Source: Alphaproteobacteria bacterium (GTDB lineage: Bacteria; Pseudomonadota; Alphaproteobacteria; Micropepsales; Micropepsaceae). Taken from it: a stretch of 52,578 nucleotides of DNA. The DNA is taken from contig JAEUMK010000006.1 in assembly GCA_016792565.1 (NCBI GenBank), positions 1 through 52,578 of the forward strand. Reading direction: 5' to 3'. Position 1 is the first letter of the stretch. Each line of letters begins with the position of its first letter. Below the pieces are notes generated by a model. The model was not told the origin of the DNA. It worked only from the letters and a program-made list of their open reading frames with translations, and did no database searches. Below, piece by piece: positions 8,103 through 16,484 of this stretch. The position numbers and the translations under genes are program-made.

Positions 8103-10087
8103 TCCCCGAGATCGGCCAGTTCACGATGCTGCTGGCGCTGGCGCTGTCGGTCTACCAGGCCGCAGCCGGACTGTTCGGCGGCTGGCGCGCCGCGCCCCGC
8201 CTGATGGAATCCGCCGTGCTGGCCGCGATCGCCGGCATGGGCGCGCTCGTCATCTCGTTCGGCGCGCTGGTTGCGGTCTACGTGCAGTCGGACTTCTCGG
8301 TCGCCGTCGTCGCCGCCAATTCGCATTCGGCCAAGCCGATGCTCTACAAGATCGCCGGCGCCTGGGGGAACCACGAGGGCTCGATGCTGCTGTGGTCGCT
8401 GATGCTGGCCCTTTTCGGCGGCCTGGTCGCCCTGTTCGGACGAAACCTGCCGGCGACGTTGAAGGCGCGCGTACTGGGCGTGCAGGCGCTGGTCGCCGTC
8501 GCCTTCCTGCTGTTCATCGCCTTCACCTCCAATCCCTTCGCCCGGCTCGAGGCCGTGCCGCTCGACGGGCGCGGCCTCAACCCGCTGCTCCAGGACCCTG
8601 GCCTCGCCTTCCATCCGCCGCTGCTCTATGTCGGCTATGTCGGCTTCTCGGTGACCTTCGCATTCGCCGTGGCGGGCCTGCTGGAAGGCCGCATCGACGC
8701 AGCCTGGGCCCGCTGGGTGCGGCCCTGGGCGCTCGCCGCCTGGCTGGCGCTGACGCTCGGCATCGCGCTCGGCAGCTGGTGGGCCTACTACGAGCTCGGC
8801 TGGGGCGGGTTCTGGTTCTGGGACCCGGTGGAGAACGCCTCGCTGCTGCCCTGGCTGGCCGGCGCCGCGCTGCTGCACAGCGCCATCGTCTGCGAACGCC
8901 GCGAGGCGATGAAGGCGTGGACCGTGTTCCTCGCGCTGCTCGCCTTCGCCTTCAGCCTGCTCGGCACCTTCCTGGTGCGCTCGGGCGTCCTCACCTCGGT
9001 CCATGCCTTCGCCACCGATCCGGAGCGCGGCGTCTTCATCCTGGCGATCCTGCTGGCGACCGTCGGCGGCTCGTTCGCGCTGTTCGCCTGGCGCGCGCCG
9101 GATCTGAAGGCGAACGCCGTCTTTTCGCCGGTCAGCCGCGAGACGGCGCTCGCCCTGAACAATTTGCTGCTGACCTCGGCGGCCCTGGCGGTCCTGGTGG
9201 GCACGCTCTACCCGCTGGTGGTCGACGCCCTCGCGGGCGAGGCGATCTCGGTCGGCGCGCCGTATTTCAATGCAGTCGTCGGGGCGCTCTTCCTGCCGCT
9301 GCTGATCATCGTACCGTTCGGTCCGCGGCTCGCCTGGAAGCGTGCCGACATCGCCCGGGCGGCGACCCAGCTCTGGGTCGCGGGCGGGCTGGCGCTGGCG
9401 GCCGGGATCGCCGTGCTGGCGTTGCAGCAGCGCGGGCCGTGGCTCGCGGCGCTCGGCATCGCACTGGGCGTCTGGCTGATCTGCGGCGCGCTCAGCGATA
9501 TCGCCGAGCGCATGCGCCTGTTCCGCGTTCCCCTGAAAACCGCCCTGGCGCGCCTCGCCGGCCTGCCCGGCGCGGCATGGGGCTCGGCGCTGGCCCATGC
9601 CGGGGTCGGCGTGACGGTGCTCGGCATCGTCGGCGCGACCGCCTGGGCGGCCGAATCGATCAAGGGCATGCGGGCAGGGGACACCACCGAGGTCGGTCCC
9701 TACCATGTCACGCTGGTGGAGATCGGCGAGGTCGCGGGCGCGAACTACACCGCCGACCGGGCGGTGCTGAAGGTCGAGCGCGGGGGCGCGACCGTCGTGA
9801 CGCTGACGCCCGAGCGCCGCTTCTTCCCGGTCAATCGCTCGACCACCACCGAAACCTCCATCCACACCACCGGCTACTCCGATCTCTACGCGGCGCTCGG
9901 CGATCGCATGGAGGGCGACACCGCCTGGACGGTGCGGCTTCACTACAAGCCGCTGGCGCCGTTCATCTGGTTCGGCGCGCTGCTGATGGCGGCCGGCGGC
10001 CTGCTCTCTCTCGGCGACCGCCGCCTGCGGATCGGTGCACCGTCGCGCCGGGCCGCGGCGGGTACCGCCCCGATGCCAGCGGAGTAG
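8099..10087 (+). CDS. ccmF: Haem lyase subunit CcmF (CycK)
   Basis: The 662-residue integral membrane protein has the many helices expected of CcmF. The tryptophan-rich WWD haem-handling motif reads GWGGFWFWDPVENASLLPWL near residues 237-256. Conserved periplasmic histidines are present, for instance in the DPGLAFHPPLLY segment. CcmF reduces and ligates haem to the apocytochrome CXXCH motif together with CcmH and CcmI. It sits between ccmE (ATGA overlap) and ccmH (4-nt gap), so the three form one transcription unit. Confidence 0.96.
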   Translation: MIPEIGQFTMLLALALSVYQAAAGLFGGWRAAPRLMESAVLAAIAGMGALVISFGALVAVYVQSDFSVAVVAANSHSAKPMLYKIAGAWGNHEGSMLLWSLMLALFGGLVALFGRNLPATLKARVLGVQALVAVAFLLFIAFTSNPFARLEAVPLDGRGLNPLLQDPGLAFHPPLLYVGYVGFSVTFAFAVAGLLEGRIDAAWARWVRPWALAAWLALTLGIALGSWWAYYELGWGGFWFWDPVENASLLPWLAGAALLHSAIVCERREAMKAWTVFLALLAFAFSLLGTFLVRSGVLTSVHAFATDPERGVFILAILLATVGGSFALFAWRAPDLKANAVFSPVSRETALALNNLLLTSAALAVLVGTLYPLVVDALAGEAISVGAPYFNAVVGALFLPLLIIVPFGPRLAWKRADIARAATQLWVAGGLALAAGIAVLALQQRGPWLAALGIALGVWLICGALSDIAERMRLFRVPLKTALARLAGLPGAAWGSALAHAGVGVTVLGIVGATAWAAESIKGMRAGDTTEVGPYHVTLVEIGEVAGANYTADRAVLKVERGGATVVTLTPERRFFPVNRSTTTETSIHTTGYSDLYAALGDRMEGDTAWTVRLHYKPLAPFIWFGALLMAAGGLLSLGDRRLRIGAPSRRAAAGTAPMPAE

Positions 10088-10091
10088 GGCG

Positions 10092-10547
10092 ATGCGCATC
10101 ATCGTCGCCGCGCTCGCGCTGGTCATGGGACTGTTGCTGCCGGCGCTGGCGCTGGAGCCCGGCGAGGCGCTGGACGACCCGGCGCTGGAGGCCAGGGCGC
10201 GGGCGATCAGCCGCGAACTGCGCTGTCTCGTCTGCCAGAACGAATCGATCGACGATTCCGCGGCCCCGCTCGCCCGCGATTTGCGCCGCATCGTGCGCGA
10301 GCGGCTTCTGGCCGGCGATACCGATGCGGAAGTGCTCGACTATGTCGTCGAGCGCTATGGGGAGTACGTCCTTCTGCGCCCGCGGGTGAAGCCGCAGACC
10401 TGGCTGCTCTGGTTCGGGCCGGGACTGGCGCTGGTGGTCGGCGGCATCGCCATCGCCCTCTATGTCAGGCGGCAGGCGGCATCCCCGCCGCCCGCCGCGC
10501 TCACCGCGGACGAAGAGCGCCAGCTTCGCGAAATCGTGAACGACTGA
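10092..10547 (+). CDS. ccmH: Cytochrome c maturation thiol-oxidoreductase CcmH (CycL)
   Basis: The 151-residue protein has a signal sequence (about 1-20), a small periplasmic helical domain with the redox motif LRCLVCQN (Cys45, Cys48), and one membrane helix near residues 103-123. This is the short CcmH/CycL form; the CcmI part is a separate gene here. It keeps the apocytochrome cysteines reduced before haem attachment. The usual thioredoxin partner CcmG and the CcmABCD transporter genes are not in the window. degP follows after 138 bp. Confidence 0.95.
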   Translation: MRIIVAALALVMGLLLPALALEPGEALDDPALEARARAISRELRCLVCQNESIDDSAAPLARDLRRIVRERLLAGDTDAEVLDYVVERYGEYVLLRPRVKPQTWLLWFGPGLALVVGGIAIALYVRRQAASPPPAALTADEERQLREIVND

Positions 10548-10685
10548 CGCAATTCCGCCCTGTTCACATGTCACAGACGCTCCAAGGCTAAACGAATTGT
10601 CATGGCCGGGTCATGGCGAATTAAGCCGCGTCGTTCCATGTTGAAAGCGCCGGAAACTCCGGCCCACACGCAGGATGCCCCCTTG

Positions 10686-12251
10686 ATGCCTCATGAATCT
10701 CCCCGCTCGCCCTGGAACCGCCCGCGCCGCGACCGCGGCCGCAGCTTCTTCGGCGGCGCGACCGCGCTCGCTTTGGTGCTCGCCGGCGCCCTCGGCGCCC
10801 GCCTGATCGACACAGATCCTGCCATCGCCGCGACCGCCCCGACCGCCGCCGGCCAGGCGATCGCTCCCGTCGCGCCCGCCTACCAGCCCGTCAGCTTCGC
10901 CGACCTCGTCGAGCGCGTCGCGCCCGCGGTGGTCAGCGTGCGCGTCGAGGCGAAACTGGAGATGGCCTCCGGCGACCCCCGCGCCGAGGAGATGATGCGC
11001 CGCTTCTTCGAGGAGTTCGGCCAGCCCATGCCCGACGGCGGCGGCCCCGGCGGCCCCGACGGCGAGGAGCGCCGCGGCGAGGCGATGGGGTCGGGCTTCA
11101 TCATCGACGGCGCGGGCTACGTGGTGACGAACAACCACGTCATCGACAAGGCCGAGAAGATCACCGTCATCCTGAACGACGGCAAGGAACTGGAAGCCAA
11201 GCTGATCGGCACCGATCCCGGCACCGACATCGCTCTGCTGAAGGTGGAGTCAGCCACGGCGCTGCCCTATGTCACGCTGGGCGACGACAGCAAGCTGCGC
11301 CCCGGCGACTGGGTGGTCGCGGTGGGCAATCCGTTCGGCCTCGGCGGTACCGTGACGGCCGGCATCGTCTCGGCGCGCGGCCGCAACATCGGCGCCGGTC
11401 CGTATACGGATTATCTCCAGATCGACGCCCCGATCAATCGCGGCAATTCCGGCGGCCCGACCTTCAACCTGGCGGGCGAGGTCATCGGCGTGAACTCGGC
11501 GATCTATACCCCGACCGGCGGCAGCGTCGGCATCGGCTTCGCCGTGCCGGCCTCCACGGTGACCAAGATCGTGGCGCAGCTGCGCGCCCACGGCAGCGTC
11601 AGCCGCGGCTGGCTGGGCGTGCAGATCCAGCCGGTCGACCAGGAAACCGCCGATGCGGTGGGTCTCAGCGACGCCAAGGGCGCGCTCGTCTCGATGGTGA
11701 CGCCCGGCAGCCCGGCGGAATCGGCCGGCTTCAAGCAGGGCGACATCGTGCTGAAGGCGAATGGCCAGGACATCGCCGACAACCGGGTTCTGGCCCGCTT
11801 CGTCGCCGAATTGACCGCCGGGCAGACGGCGACCTTCGAGGTCTGGCGCGACTCGGCGGCGCAGACGCTGACCGCGACCATCGCGGCGCGCGACGAGGAC
11901 AAGATCCGTGCCCAGCTGGGCGATGGCTCGGGCGATCCGGTCAATCCCGAGGCCGCCGAGGCCCTGCCGGGGGTCCAGCTTTCCGCGATCACCGAGGAGA
12001 TCCGCCAGGCCATGAACGTCCCGGCGGGGACCGAGGGCCTGGTGGTCACCAAGGTCGAAGGCGGCAGCGATGCGGCGACCAAGGGCCTCAGCCAGGGCGA
12101 CATCGTCGTCGCGATCGGCAATCAGCCGGTCAAGAGCGTCGCCGACGTGACCAAGGCGGTTTCCGATGCCAAGGCCCAGAACCGCAAGTCGGTGCTGATC
12201 CTGGTGGAAGAGAACGGCGTCCGCCGCTACCTCGCGCTCAGCGTCGGCTGA
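10686..12251 (+). CDS. degP: DegP/HtrA-type periplasmic serine protease (Do family)
   Basis: The product is a trypsin-like domain followed by two PDZ domains, used for periplasmic protein quality control. I start at ATG 10686, which has AGGA 9 bp upstream; in-frame ATGs at 10602 and 10638 lack a ribosome-binding site. From that start (521 residues) there is a signal-anchor at about 22-36, then a catalytic triad of His151 (TNNHVID), Asp181 (GTDIALLK) and Ser255 (GNSGGP). PDZ1 begins near RGWLGVQIQ and PDZ2 near PGVQLSAI. A Gly/Pro-rich loop lies just before the protease core. It follows ccmH, as in rhizobia. Confidence 0.93.
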   Translation: MPHESPRSPWNRPRRDRGRSFFGGATALALVLAGALGARLIDTDPAIAATAPTAAGQAIAPVAPAYQPVSFADLVERVAPAVVSVRVEAKLEMASGDPRAEEMMRRFFEEFGQPMPDGGGPGGPDGEERRGEAMGSGFIIDGAGYVVTNNHVIDKAEKITVILNDGKELEAKLIGTDPGTDIALLKVESATALPYVTLGDDSKLRPGDWVVAVGNPFGLGGTVTAGIVSARGRNIGAGPYTDYLQIDAPINRGNSGGPTFNLAGEVIGVNSAIYTPTGGSVGIGFAVPASTVTKIVAQLRAHGSVSRGWLGVQIQPVDQETADAVGLSDAKGALVSMVTPGSPAESAGFKQGDIVLKANGQDIADNRVLARFVAELTAGQTATFEVWRDSAAQTLTATIAARDEDKIRAQLGDGSGDPVNPEAAEALPGVQLSAITEEIRQAMNVPAGTEGLVVTKVEGGSDAATKGLSQGDIVVAIGNQPVKSVADVTKAVSDAKAQNRKSVLILVEENGVRRYLALSVG

Positions 12252-12269
12252 GCGCACCGATTGCGCATC

Positions 12270-12314
12270 GGGCGCGGCGCCTCAGGCCCCACACGGGTCT
12301 GGAGCGCCGCGCCC
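12270..12314 (+). terminator. Extended hairpin between degP and the response regulator
   Basis: GGGCGCGGCGC (12270-12280) pairs perfectly with GCGCCGCGCCC (12304-12314). The loop can fold again, GGCCC with GGGTC, making one long stem. It begins 18 bp after the degP stop. No T-tract follows directly, so it may be a Rho-associated or leaky stop, or an mRNA-stabilising element that sets the ratio of degP to the downstream two-component genes. Confidence 0.45.
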
Positions 12315-12372
12315 TACGCCTTTATGAAGGGTGCGCTTCCCCTTGGTTCACGAATCGGTCCCCAGTCCCTCC

Positions 12373-13050
12373 ATGCGCCTACTGATCGTCGAAGACGACC
12401 GCGACGCTGCGGCCTATCTGGTCAAGGGCCTGAAGGAGAGCGGACACGTGGTCGACCACGCCCGCGACGGGGTGGAGGGGCTGGCGCTCGCCCGCGCCCA
12501 GACCTATGACGTGGCCATCGTCGATCGCATGCTGCCGCGCCTCGACGGGCTGAACCTCGTGCAGAAGATGCGCGAAGAGGGCAACCAGGTACCGGTGCTG
12601 TTCCTCAGCGCGCTCGGCGAGATCGACGACCGCGTCAAGGGCCTGAAGGCCGGCGGCGACGACTATCTGCCCAAGCCCTATGCCTTCGTCGAACTCCTCG
12701 CCAGGGTCGATGCGCTCGTCAGGCGGCGCCAGCCCGAACAGGTCCAGACCAAGCTCGTGGTCGGCGACCTGGAGCTCGACCTGCTGTCACGCTCCGCTTC
12801 GCGCGGCGGGCAGGCGATCGACCTTCAGCCGCGCGAGTTCCTGCTGCTGGAATACCTCATGCGTCACGCCGGCCAGGTGGTGACGCGCACCATGCTTCTG
12901 GAGAATGTCTGGGACTATCACTTCGATCCCCAGACCAACGTCATCGACGTCCATATCTCGCGGCTGCGGGCCAAGATCGACAAGGGGTTCTCGGACGCGC
13001 TGCTGCACACCGTGCGCGGCGCCGGCTATTGTCTCCGTGCGGTTTCTTAA
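12373..13050 (+). CDS. OmpR-family response regulator
   Basis: The 225-residue protein has a receiver domain with acidic pocket EDD (7-9), phospho-acceptor Asp51 in VAIVDRMLPRLDG and Lys101 in LPKPY. A winged-helix DNA-binding domain follows (LQPREFLLLEYLMRHAGQVV, then VDVHISRLRAKID). I use ATG 12373 because MRLLIVEDD is the normal start of a receiver. Its position after degP matches the regulator found next to cycHJKL-degP in rhizobia, where envelope or osmotic sensing is suggested for FeuP-like members. The kinase start lies inside its last codons. Confidence 0.92.
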   Translation: MRLLIVEDDRDAAAYLVKGLKESGHVVDHARDGVEGLALARAQTYDVAIVDRMLPRLDGLNLVQKMREEGNQVPVLFLSALGEIDDRVKGLKAGGDDYLPKPYAFVELLARVDALVRRRQPEQVQTKLVVGDLELDLLSRSASRGGQAIDLQPREFLLLEYLMRHAGQVVTRTMLLENVWDYHFDPQTNVIDVHISRLRAKIDKGFSDALLHTVRGAGYCLRAVS

Positions 13051-14407
13051 TCTCTTCCGCACGACGGCGTTCCGCCTCGCGCTCGTCTATCTGCTGTTGT
13101 TCGCCGCCTCGGCCTTTGCGCTCATCGCCTTCATCTACTGGAACACGGCCGGCTTCATGGCCGCCCAGACGGACGAGACGATCAACGCCGAGATCCTGGG
13201 GCTCCAGGAGCAATATGGCCAGTCCGGCCTGCCGGGCCTGCGCCAGATCATCATCGAGCGAAGCTCGGGCGGGGGCTCTGGCCTCTACATCCTCGCCAGT
13301 TCCGACTTCACGCGCCTTGCCGGCAATCTCAGCAGCTGGCCCGACGTGCCGGTGGCGGACGGCGACTGGGTCTACTTCACCTACGACCGGACCAGTTTCG
13401 GCGAGACCGAGCGCCGTTCGGCGCGGGCGCGTCACTTCGTGCTGCGCGGCGGCTTCCATCTTCTGGTTGGTCGCGACGTTCACGAGCGCCGCGAGATCGA
13501 GGGCCGCATCGAGAGCGCGCTCTTCTGGTCGGCCGTTATCACCGTCGGCCTCGGCCTGATCGGCGGGCTGGCGATGAGCCGCAACGTGACGCGGCGGCTC
13601 GACGTCATCAACCGCACCAGCCGCGACATCATGGGCGGCGATCTCGCCCGCCGCATGCCGTTGTCGGGCGCCGACGACGAATTCGACGAGCTGTCTGACA
13701 ATCTGAACGGCATGCTGGACCAGATCGAGCGGCTTATGGGCGGCATGACCGAGGTCGCCGACAATATCGCGCACGATCTGCGGACCCCGCTCAACCGGCT
13801 GCGCTCGCGCCTCGAAGTGACGCTGATGAAGCCGGCGACCGAGCAGGAGTATCGCGAGGCCCTGGAGGGCGCGATCACCGAGGCCGACGGGCTGATCGCG
13901 ACCTTCAATTCGCTCCTGCTGATCGCCCGCGCCGAGACGGGCGAGGCGCGCGAGAATTTCGAGCCACTCGACCTGCGCGTCGTCGTCAACGACGTCGCCG
14001 AGCTCTACGAGCCGTTGGCCGAGGCCAAGCGCATGACGTTGAAGGTCGCGGCGCCGCGACCGGCGGAGATCAACGGCGATCGCGGCCTTATCTCGCAGGC
14101 GCTCGCCAATCTGATCGACAATGCGATCAAGTACACGCCGGAAGGCGGCGCCGTGACCGTCTCGCTGAAGGTCGCAGGCGAGGAGGCCGTGCTGGAGGTG
14201 CGCGATACCGGACTCGGCATCCCCGAGGCCGAGCGCGACCATGTGCTGCGCCGCTTCGTCCGCCTGGAGGCGAGCCGCAACGAGCCCGGCAGCGGGCTTG
14301 GACTCAGCATGGTCGCGGCGGTCGGGCGACTGCACGACGCCGAGTTCAGCCTCGGCGACGCCAAGCCCGGTCTGGTCGCAACGCTTCGGTTCAAGCTGAA
14401 GGACTAG
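13037..14407 (+). CDS. Sensor histidine kinase, partner of the preceding regulator
   Basis: The GTG start at 13037 lies inside the end of the regulator gene (14-nt overlap). The 456-residue protein has two membrane helices (about 11-35 and 162-182) bracketing a periplasmic sensor of about 125 residues, then a HAMP domain (RNVTRRLDVINRTSRDIMGG), an H-box NIAHDLRTPLNRL with His246, an N-box NLIDNAIKY and G-boxes DTGLGI and GSGLGLS. It should phosphorylate the OmpR-type regulator. The ligand is unknown; proximity to degP and ccm points to envelope state. Its stop shares CTAG with the convergent transporter. Confidence 0.92.
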   Translation: MRFLNLFRTTAFRLALVYLLLFAASAFALIAFIYWNTAGFMAAQTDETINAEILGLQEQYGQSGLPGLRQIIIERSSGGGSGLYILASSDFTRLAGNLSSWPDVPVADGDWVYFTYDRTSFGETERRSARARHFVLRGGFHLLVGRDVHERREIEGRIESALFWSAVITVGLGLIGGLAMSRNVTRRLDVINRTSRDIMGGDLARRMPLSGADDEFDELSDNLNGMLDQIERLMGGMTEVADNIAHDLRTPLNRLRSRLEVTLMKPATEQEYREALEGAITEADGLIATFNSLLLIARAETGEARENFEPLDLRVVVNDVAELYEPLAEAKRMTLKVAAPRPAEINGDRGLISQALANLIDNAIKYTPEGGAVTVSLKVAGEEAVLEVRDTGLGIPEAERDHVLRRFVRLEASRNEPGSGLGLSMVAAVGRLHDAEFSLGDAKPGLVATLRFKLKD

Positions 14408-15837
14408 CGTCCCGGTCGGCGCGGCTCGCTGACGAAGGTCAAAAGCACGAAGCCGACGCCGATGAAGATGAAGATCACGCCGAGACCTGCCCGCTGGTCG
14501 CCCGACGCCTGGGTCATCAGCCCGATCGCGGCGGGCGCCAGAAACGCGGTGGCGCGGCCCGTGAGATTGTAGAGACCGAAGAACTCGGCGACTTGCGCTG
14601 GCGGCGCCAGCCGGGCCATCAGCGTGCGGCTGGACGAGAGCGCCGGCCCGATGAACAGCCCGCCGAGAATGCCGACCAGCACGAAAACCTGCTCGGGCAG
14701 ACGGTCGAAACCGATAGGCGCGAGCAGCGCGCCGAACAGCGGCAATTGCGCCGCCGCCTCGTCGGGCGTGAGCGCAACGACATACCAGATGCGTTCCGGC
14801 CCCGTGCCCAGATTGGCGGCCAGGCAGACCGCGAAGATCACCAGCGATATCATGATGGTCGTCTTGGAGCCGACGGCGTCATCGACCAGGCCGCCGATCA
14901 CCGCGCTGATCGCCGCCGTCACGATGATCAGCAGGCCGTAGATCGCGACTTCCTGGCCCCAGCCGAACTCGCTCGCCGCGTAGATGCCGATGAACGCGAA
15001 GACCGCGACGAGGCCATCGTAGTAGATCATACGGGCGACCAGAAAGAGCACGATATTGCGATAGGCGCCGACCTTGCGGATCGTGCCGTAGAGCGAGGCG
15101 ACTCCTTCGCGGACGCACGCCCCGATCGACAGTCCGGTCCGCGGGACGTCAGGCGTCATCATGACCAGCGGGACGAGAAAGACGACGGCGAAGGCGGCGG
15201 CCATCAGCCCCGCACCGCGCTCCTGCGCATAGCCGTTCTCCGCGCCGCCGCCGAGGCCCAGAGCGGGAAGCGCGAACCACGCTCCGAAGGCCGCCATCGC
15301 GCCGGCATAGGACATGGCATAGCCGGCAGCGCTGAGAATGCCGATGCGCCGCGCCGGTGCGATCGCCGGCAGCATGGCGTTGTGGAAGATATAGCCAAGT
15401 TCGAAGAGGAGGCTGGTTGCGATAATGCACGCCGCTGCCCAGACGACGGACCCTGGCGTCGCGAGCCAGAGACCCGCCATAAACGGCAGGGACAGCAGGG
15501 TGAAGAGCACGATGCCGGGCTTGCGCGGGCCGTACTTGTCGGCGATCGCGCCGATGAAGGGACTGGAGAGGGCGACCAGAAGCCCTGCGATGCCGCCGGT
15601 ATAGCCCCAGTAGGCCTGGCCGTTGACGGGATCGCCGATCACGACGGCGTTCGCGAAATAGGACGCGAAGACGAAGATCTGCACGACGACGAAATAGGGT
15701 CCGCCTGCGAACTCGTAGAAGGTCCAGGCAATGCGCCCGCGCACGGAAGCGGGCGTCCCGCCCGCAAAGGTCAGGTCGCCATTCGCTGGCTGGTCGATGG
15801 CGACGCTGGGTTGTGTCACGCGGGTCCGTTGTCTCAT
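14404..15837 (-). CDS. UMF1-type major facilitator superfamily transporter
   Basis: The product of about 477 residues has around 12 membrane helices. The opening (RIAWTFYEFAGGPYFVVVQIF), GAIADKYGPRKPGI between helices 2 and 3, and the large periplasmic/cytoplasmic insertions match the UMF1/Atg22-like branch of the MFS, whose substrates in bacteria are mostly unknown. I use ATG 15837; an upstream in-frame ATG at 15864 adds nine residues. It lies between the kinase and HU, breaking the usual kinase-glnE adjacency. Confidence 0.8.
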   Translation of the reverse strand: MRQRTRVTQPSVAIDQPANGDLTFAGGTPASVRGRIAWTFYEFAGGPYFVVVQIFVFASYFANAVVIGDPVNGQAYWGYTGGIAGLLVALSSPFIGAIADKYGPRKPGIVLFTLLSLPFMAGLWLATPGSVVWAAACIIATSLLFELGYIFHNAMLPAIAPARRIGILSAAGYAMSYAGAMAAFGAWFALPALGLGGGAENGYAQERGAGLMAAAFAVVFLVPLVMMTPDVPRTGLSIGACVREGVASLYGTIRKVGAYRNIVLFLVARMIYYDGLVAVFAFIGIYAASEFGWGQEVAIYGLLIIVTAAISAVIGGLVDDAVGSKTTIMISLVIFAVCLAANLGTGPERIWYVVALTPDEAAAQLPLFGALLAPIGFDRLPEQVFVLVGILGGLFIGPALSSSRTLMARLAPPAQVAEFFGLYNLTGRATAFLAPAAIGLMTQASGDQRAGLGVIFIFIGVGFVLLTFVSEPRRPGR

Positions 15838-15968
15838 GCAAGCCGGCAACAGCGGCGGCGCCATGGTGCGTGGTCGGCGGCGTTTCGCAAGGGTTGAGTT
15901 TCGAAGCCCCCCCGCGACCCTTCGTCCGCACTTCCCCAGACGCTTGCGCCGCCTCGGCGATCATGTAT

Positions 15969-15993
15969 CGCTCGTGAAATCCCGATTCGAGCG
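15969..15993. promoter_or_regulatory. Inverted repeat upstream of HU
   Basis: CGCTCG (15969-15974) and CGAGCG (15988-15993) form perfect 6-nt arms around a 13-nt centre. It lies in the 270-bp gap between the divergent transporter and HU genes, about 115 bp before the HU start. It could be a regulator site; I find no clear -10/-35 pair with it. Confidence 0.3.
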
Positions 15994-16107
15994 GCGATTC
16001 AGCGCGGTGGCGCTCTCAGAACCGCTCTGGCGCAAGGAGTGGCGTGTATTGGGTCAACGACGAATGTTAAATCTGACTCTACGAATCAGCAGGGGGACTA
16101 CCTCACC

Positions 16108-16398
16108 ATGAGCAAAGCAGCGTTCATCGAACTGGTCGCCGGCCTCGACAAGAAGAACATTCTCAGCAAGGCCGACGCCAAGCGTCAGGTCGAGCGCGTG
16201 TTCGGCGCGATCGAAGCCGGCCTCAAGGCAGGCAAGGACAAGGGTTACGTCATCGGCGGCTTCGGCAGCTTCAAGGTGTCGAAGCGCGGCGCCCGCAAGG
16301 GCCGCAACCCGCGCACCGGCGAAGCGATCAAGATCAAGGCGTCCAAGACGCTGCGTTTCAAGCCGGCCGCGTCGCTGAAGAAGGCGGCGGGCGTCTAG
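16108..16398 (+). CDS. hup: HU-family nucleoid protein
   Basis: The 96-residue basic protein has the HU fold: helical N-terminus (MSKAAFIELVAGLDKKNILS), then the beta-arm signature GGFGSFKVSKRGARKGRNP and RTGEAIKIKASKTLRFKP. HU binds DNA without sequence specificity and bends it. A strong GGGGGA ribosome-binding site lies about 9 bp before the ATG. The C-terminal AASLKKAAGV is slightly longer than in the 90-residue type. The gene stands alone, with its own terminator at 16421-16455. Confidence 0.95.
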   Translation: MSKAAFIELVAGLDKKNILSKADAKRQVERVFGAIEAGLKAGKDKGYVIGGFGSFKVSKRGARKGRNPRTGEAIKIKASKTLRFKPAASLKKAAGV

Positions 16399-16420
16399 TA
16401 GCTGTCCCGACGTCATGACA

Positions 16421-16455
16421 AGGGGCCTGCTGCCTGCCGCAGCAGGCCCTTTTCT
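16421..16455 (+). terminator. Rho-independent terminator of hup
   Basis: GGGCCTGCTG (16423-16432) pairs with CAGCAGGCCC (16440-16449) over a 7-nt loop, extended by A-T and G-U pairs, and is followed by TTTTCTCT. It begins 22 bp after the HU stop and ends 30 bp before glnE, so glnE should have its own promoter or rely on read-through. Confidence 0.88.
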
Positions 16456-16484
16456 CTGGCCCATTCTGCGCTCAGAGTCCGACC

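Noticed and set aside
7736-10291. An open frame of over 800 codons on the minus strand opposite ccmE/ccmF
   Set aside because: It is rich in Arg and Gln without any motif, while the plus strand encodes CcmE, CcmF and CcmH with all active residues.
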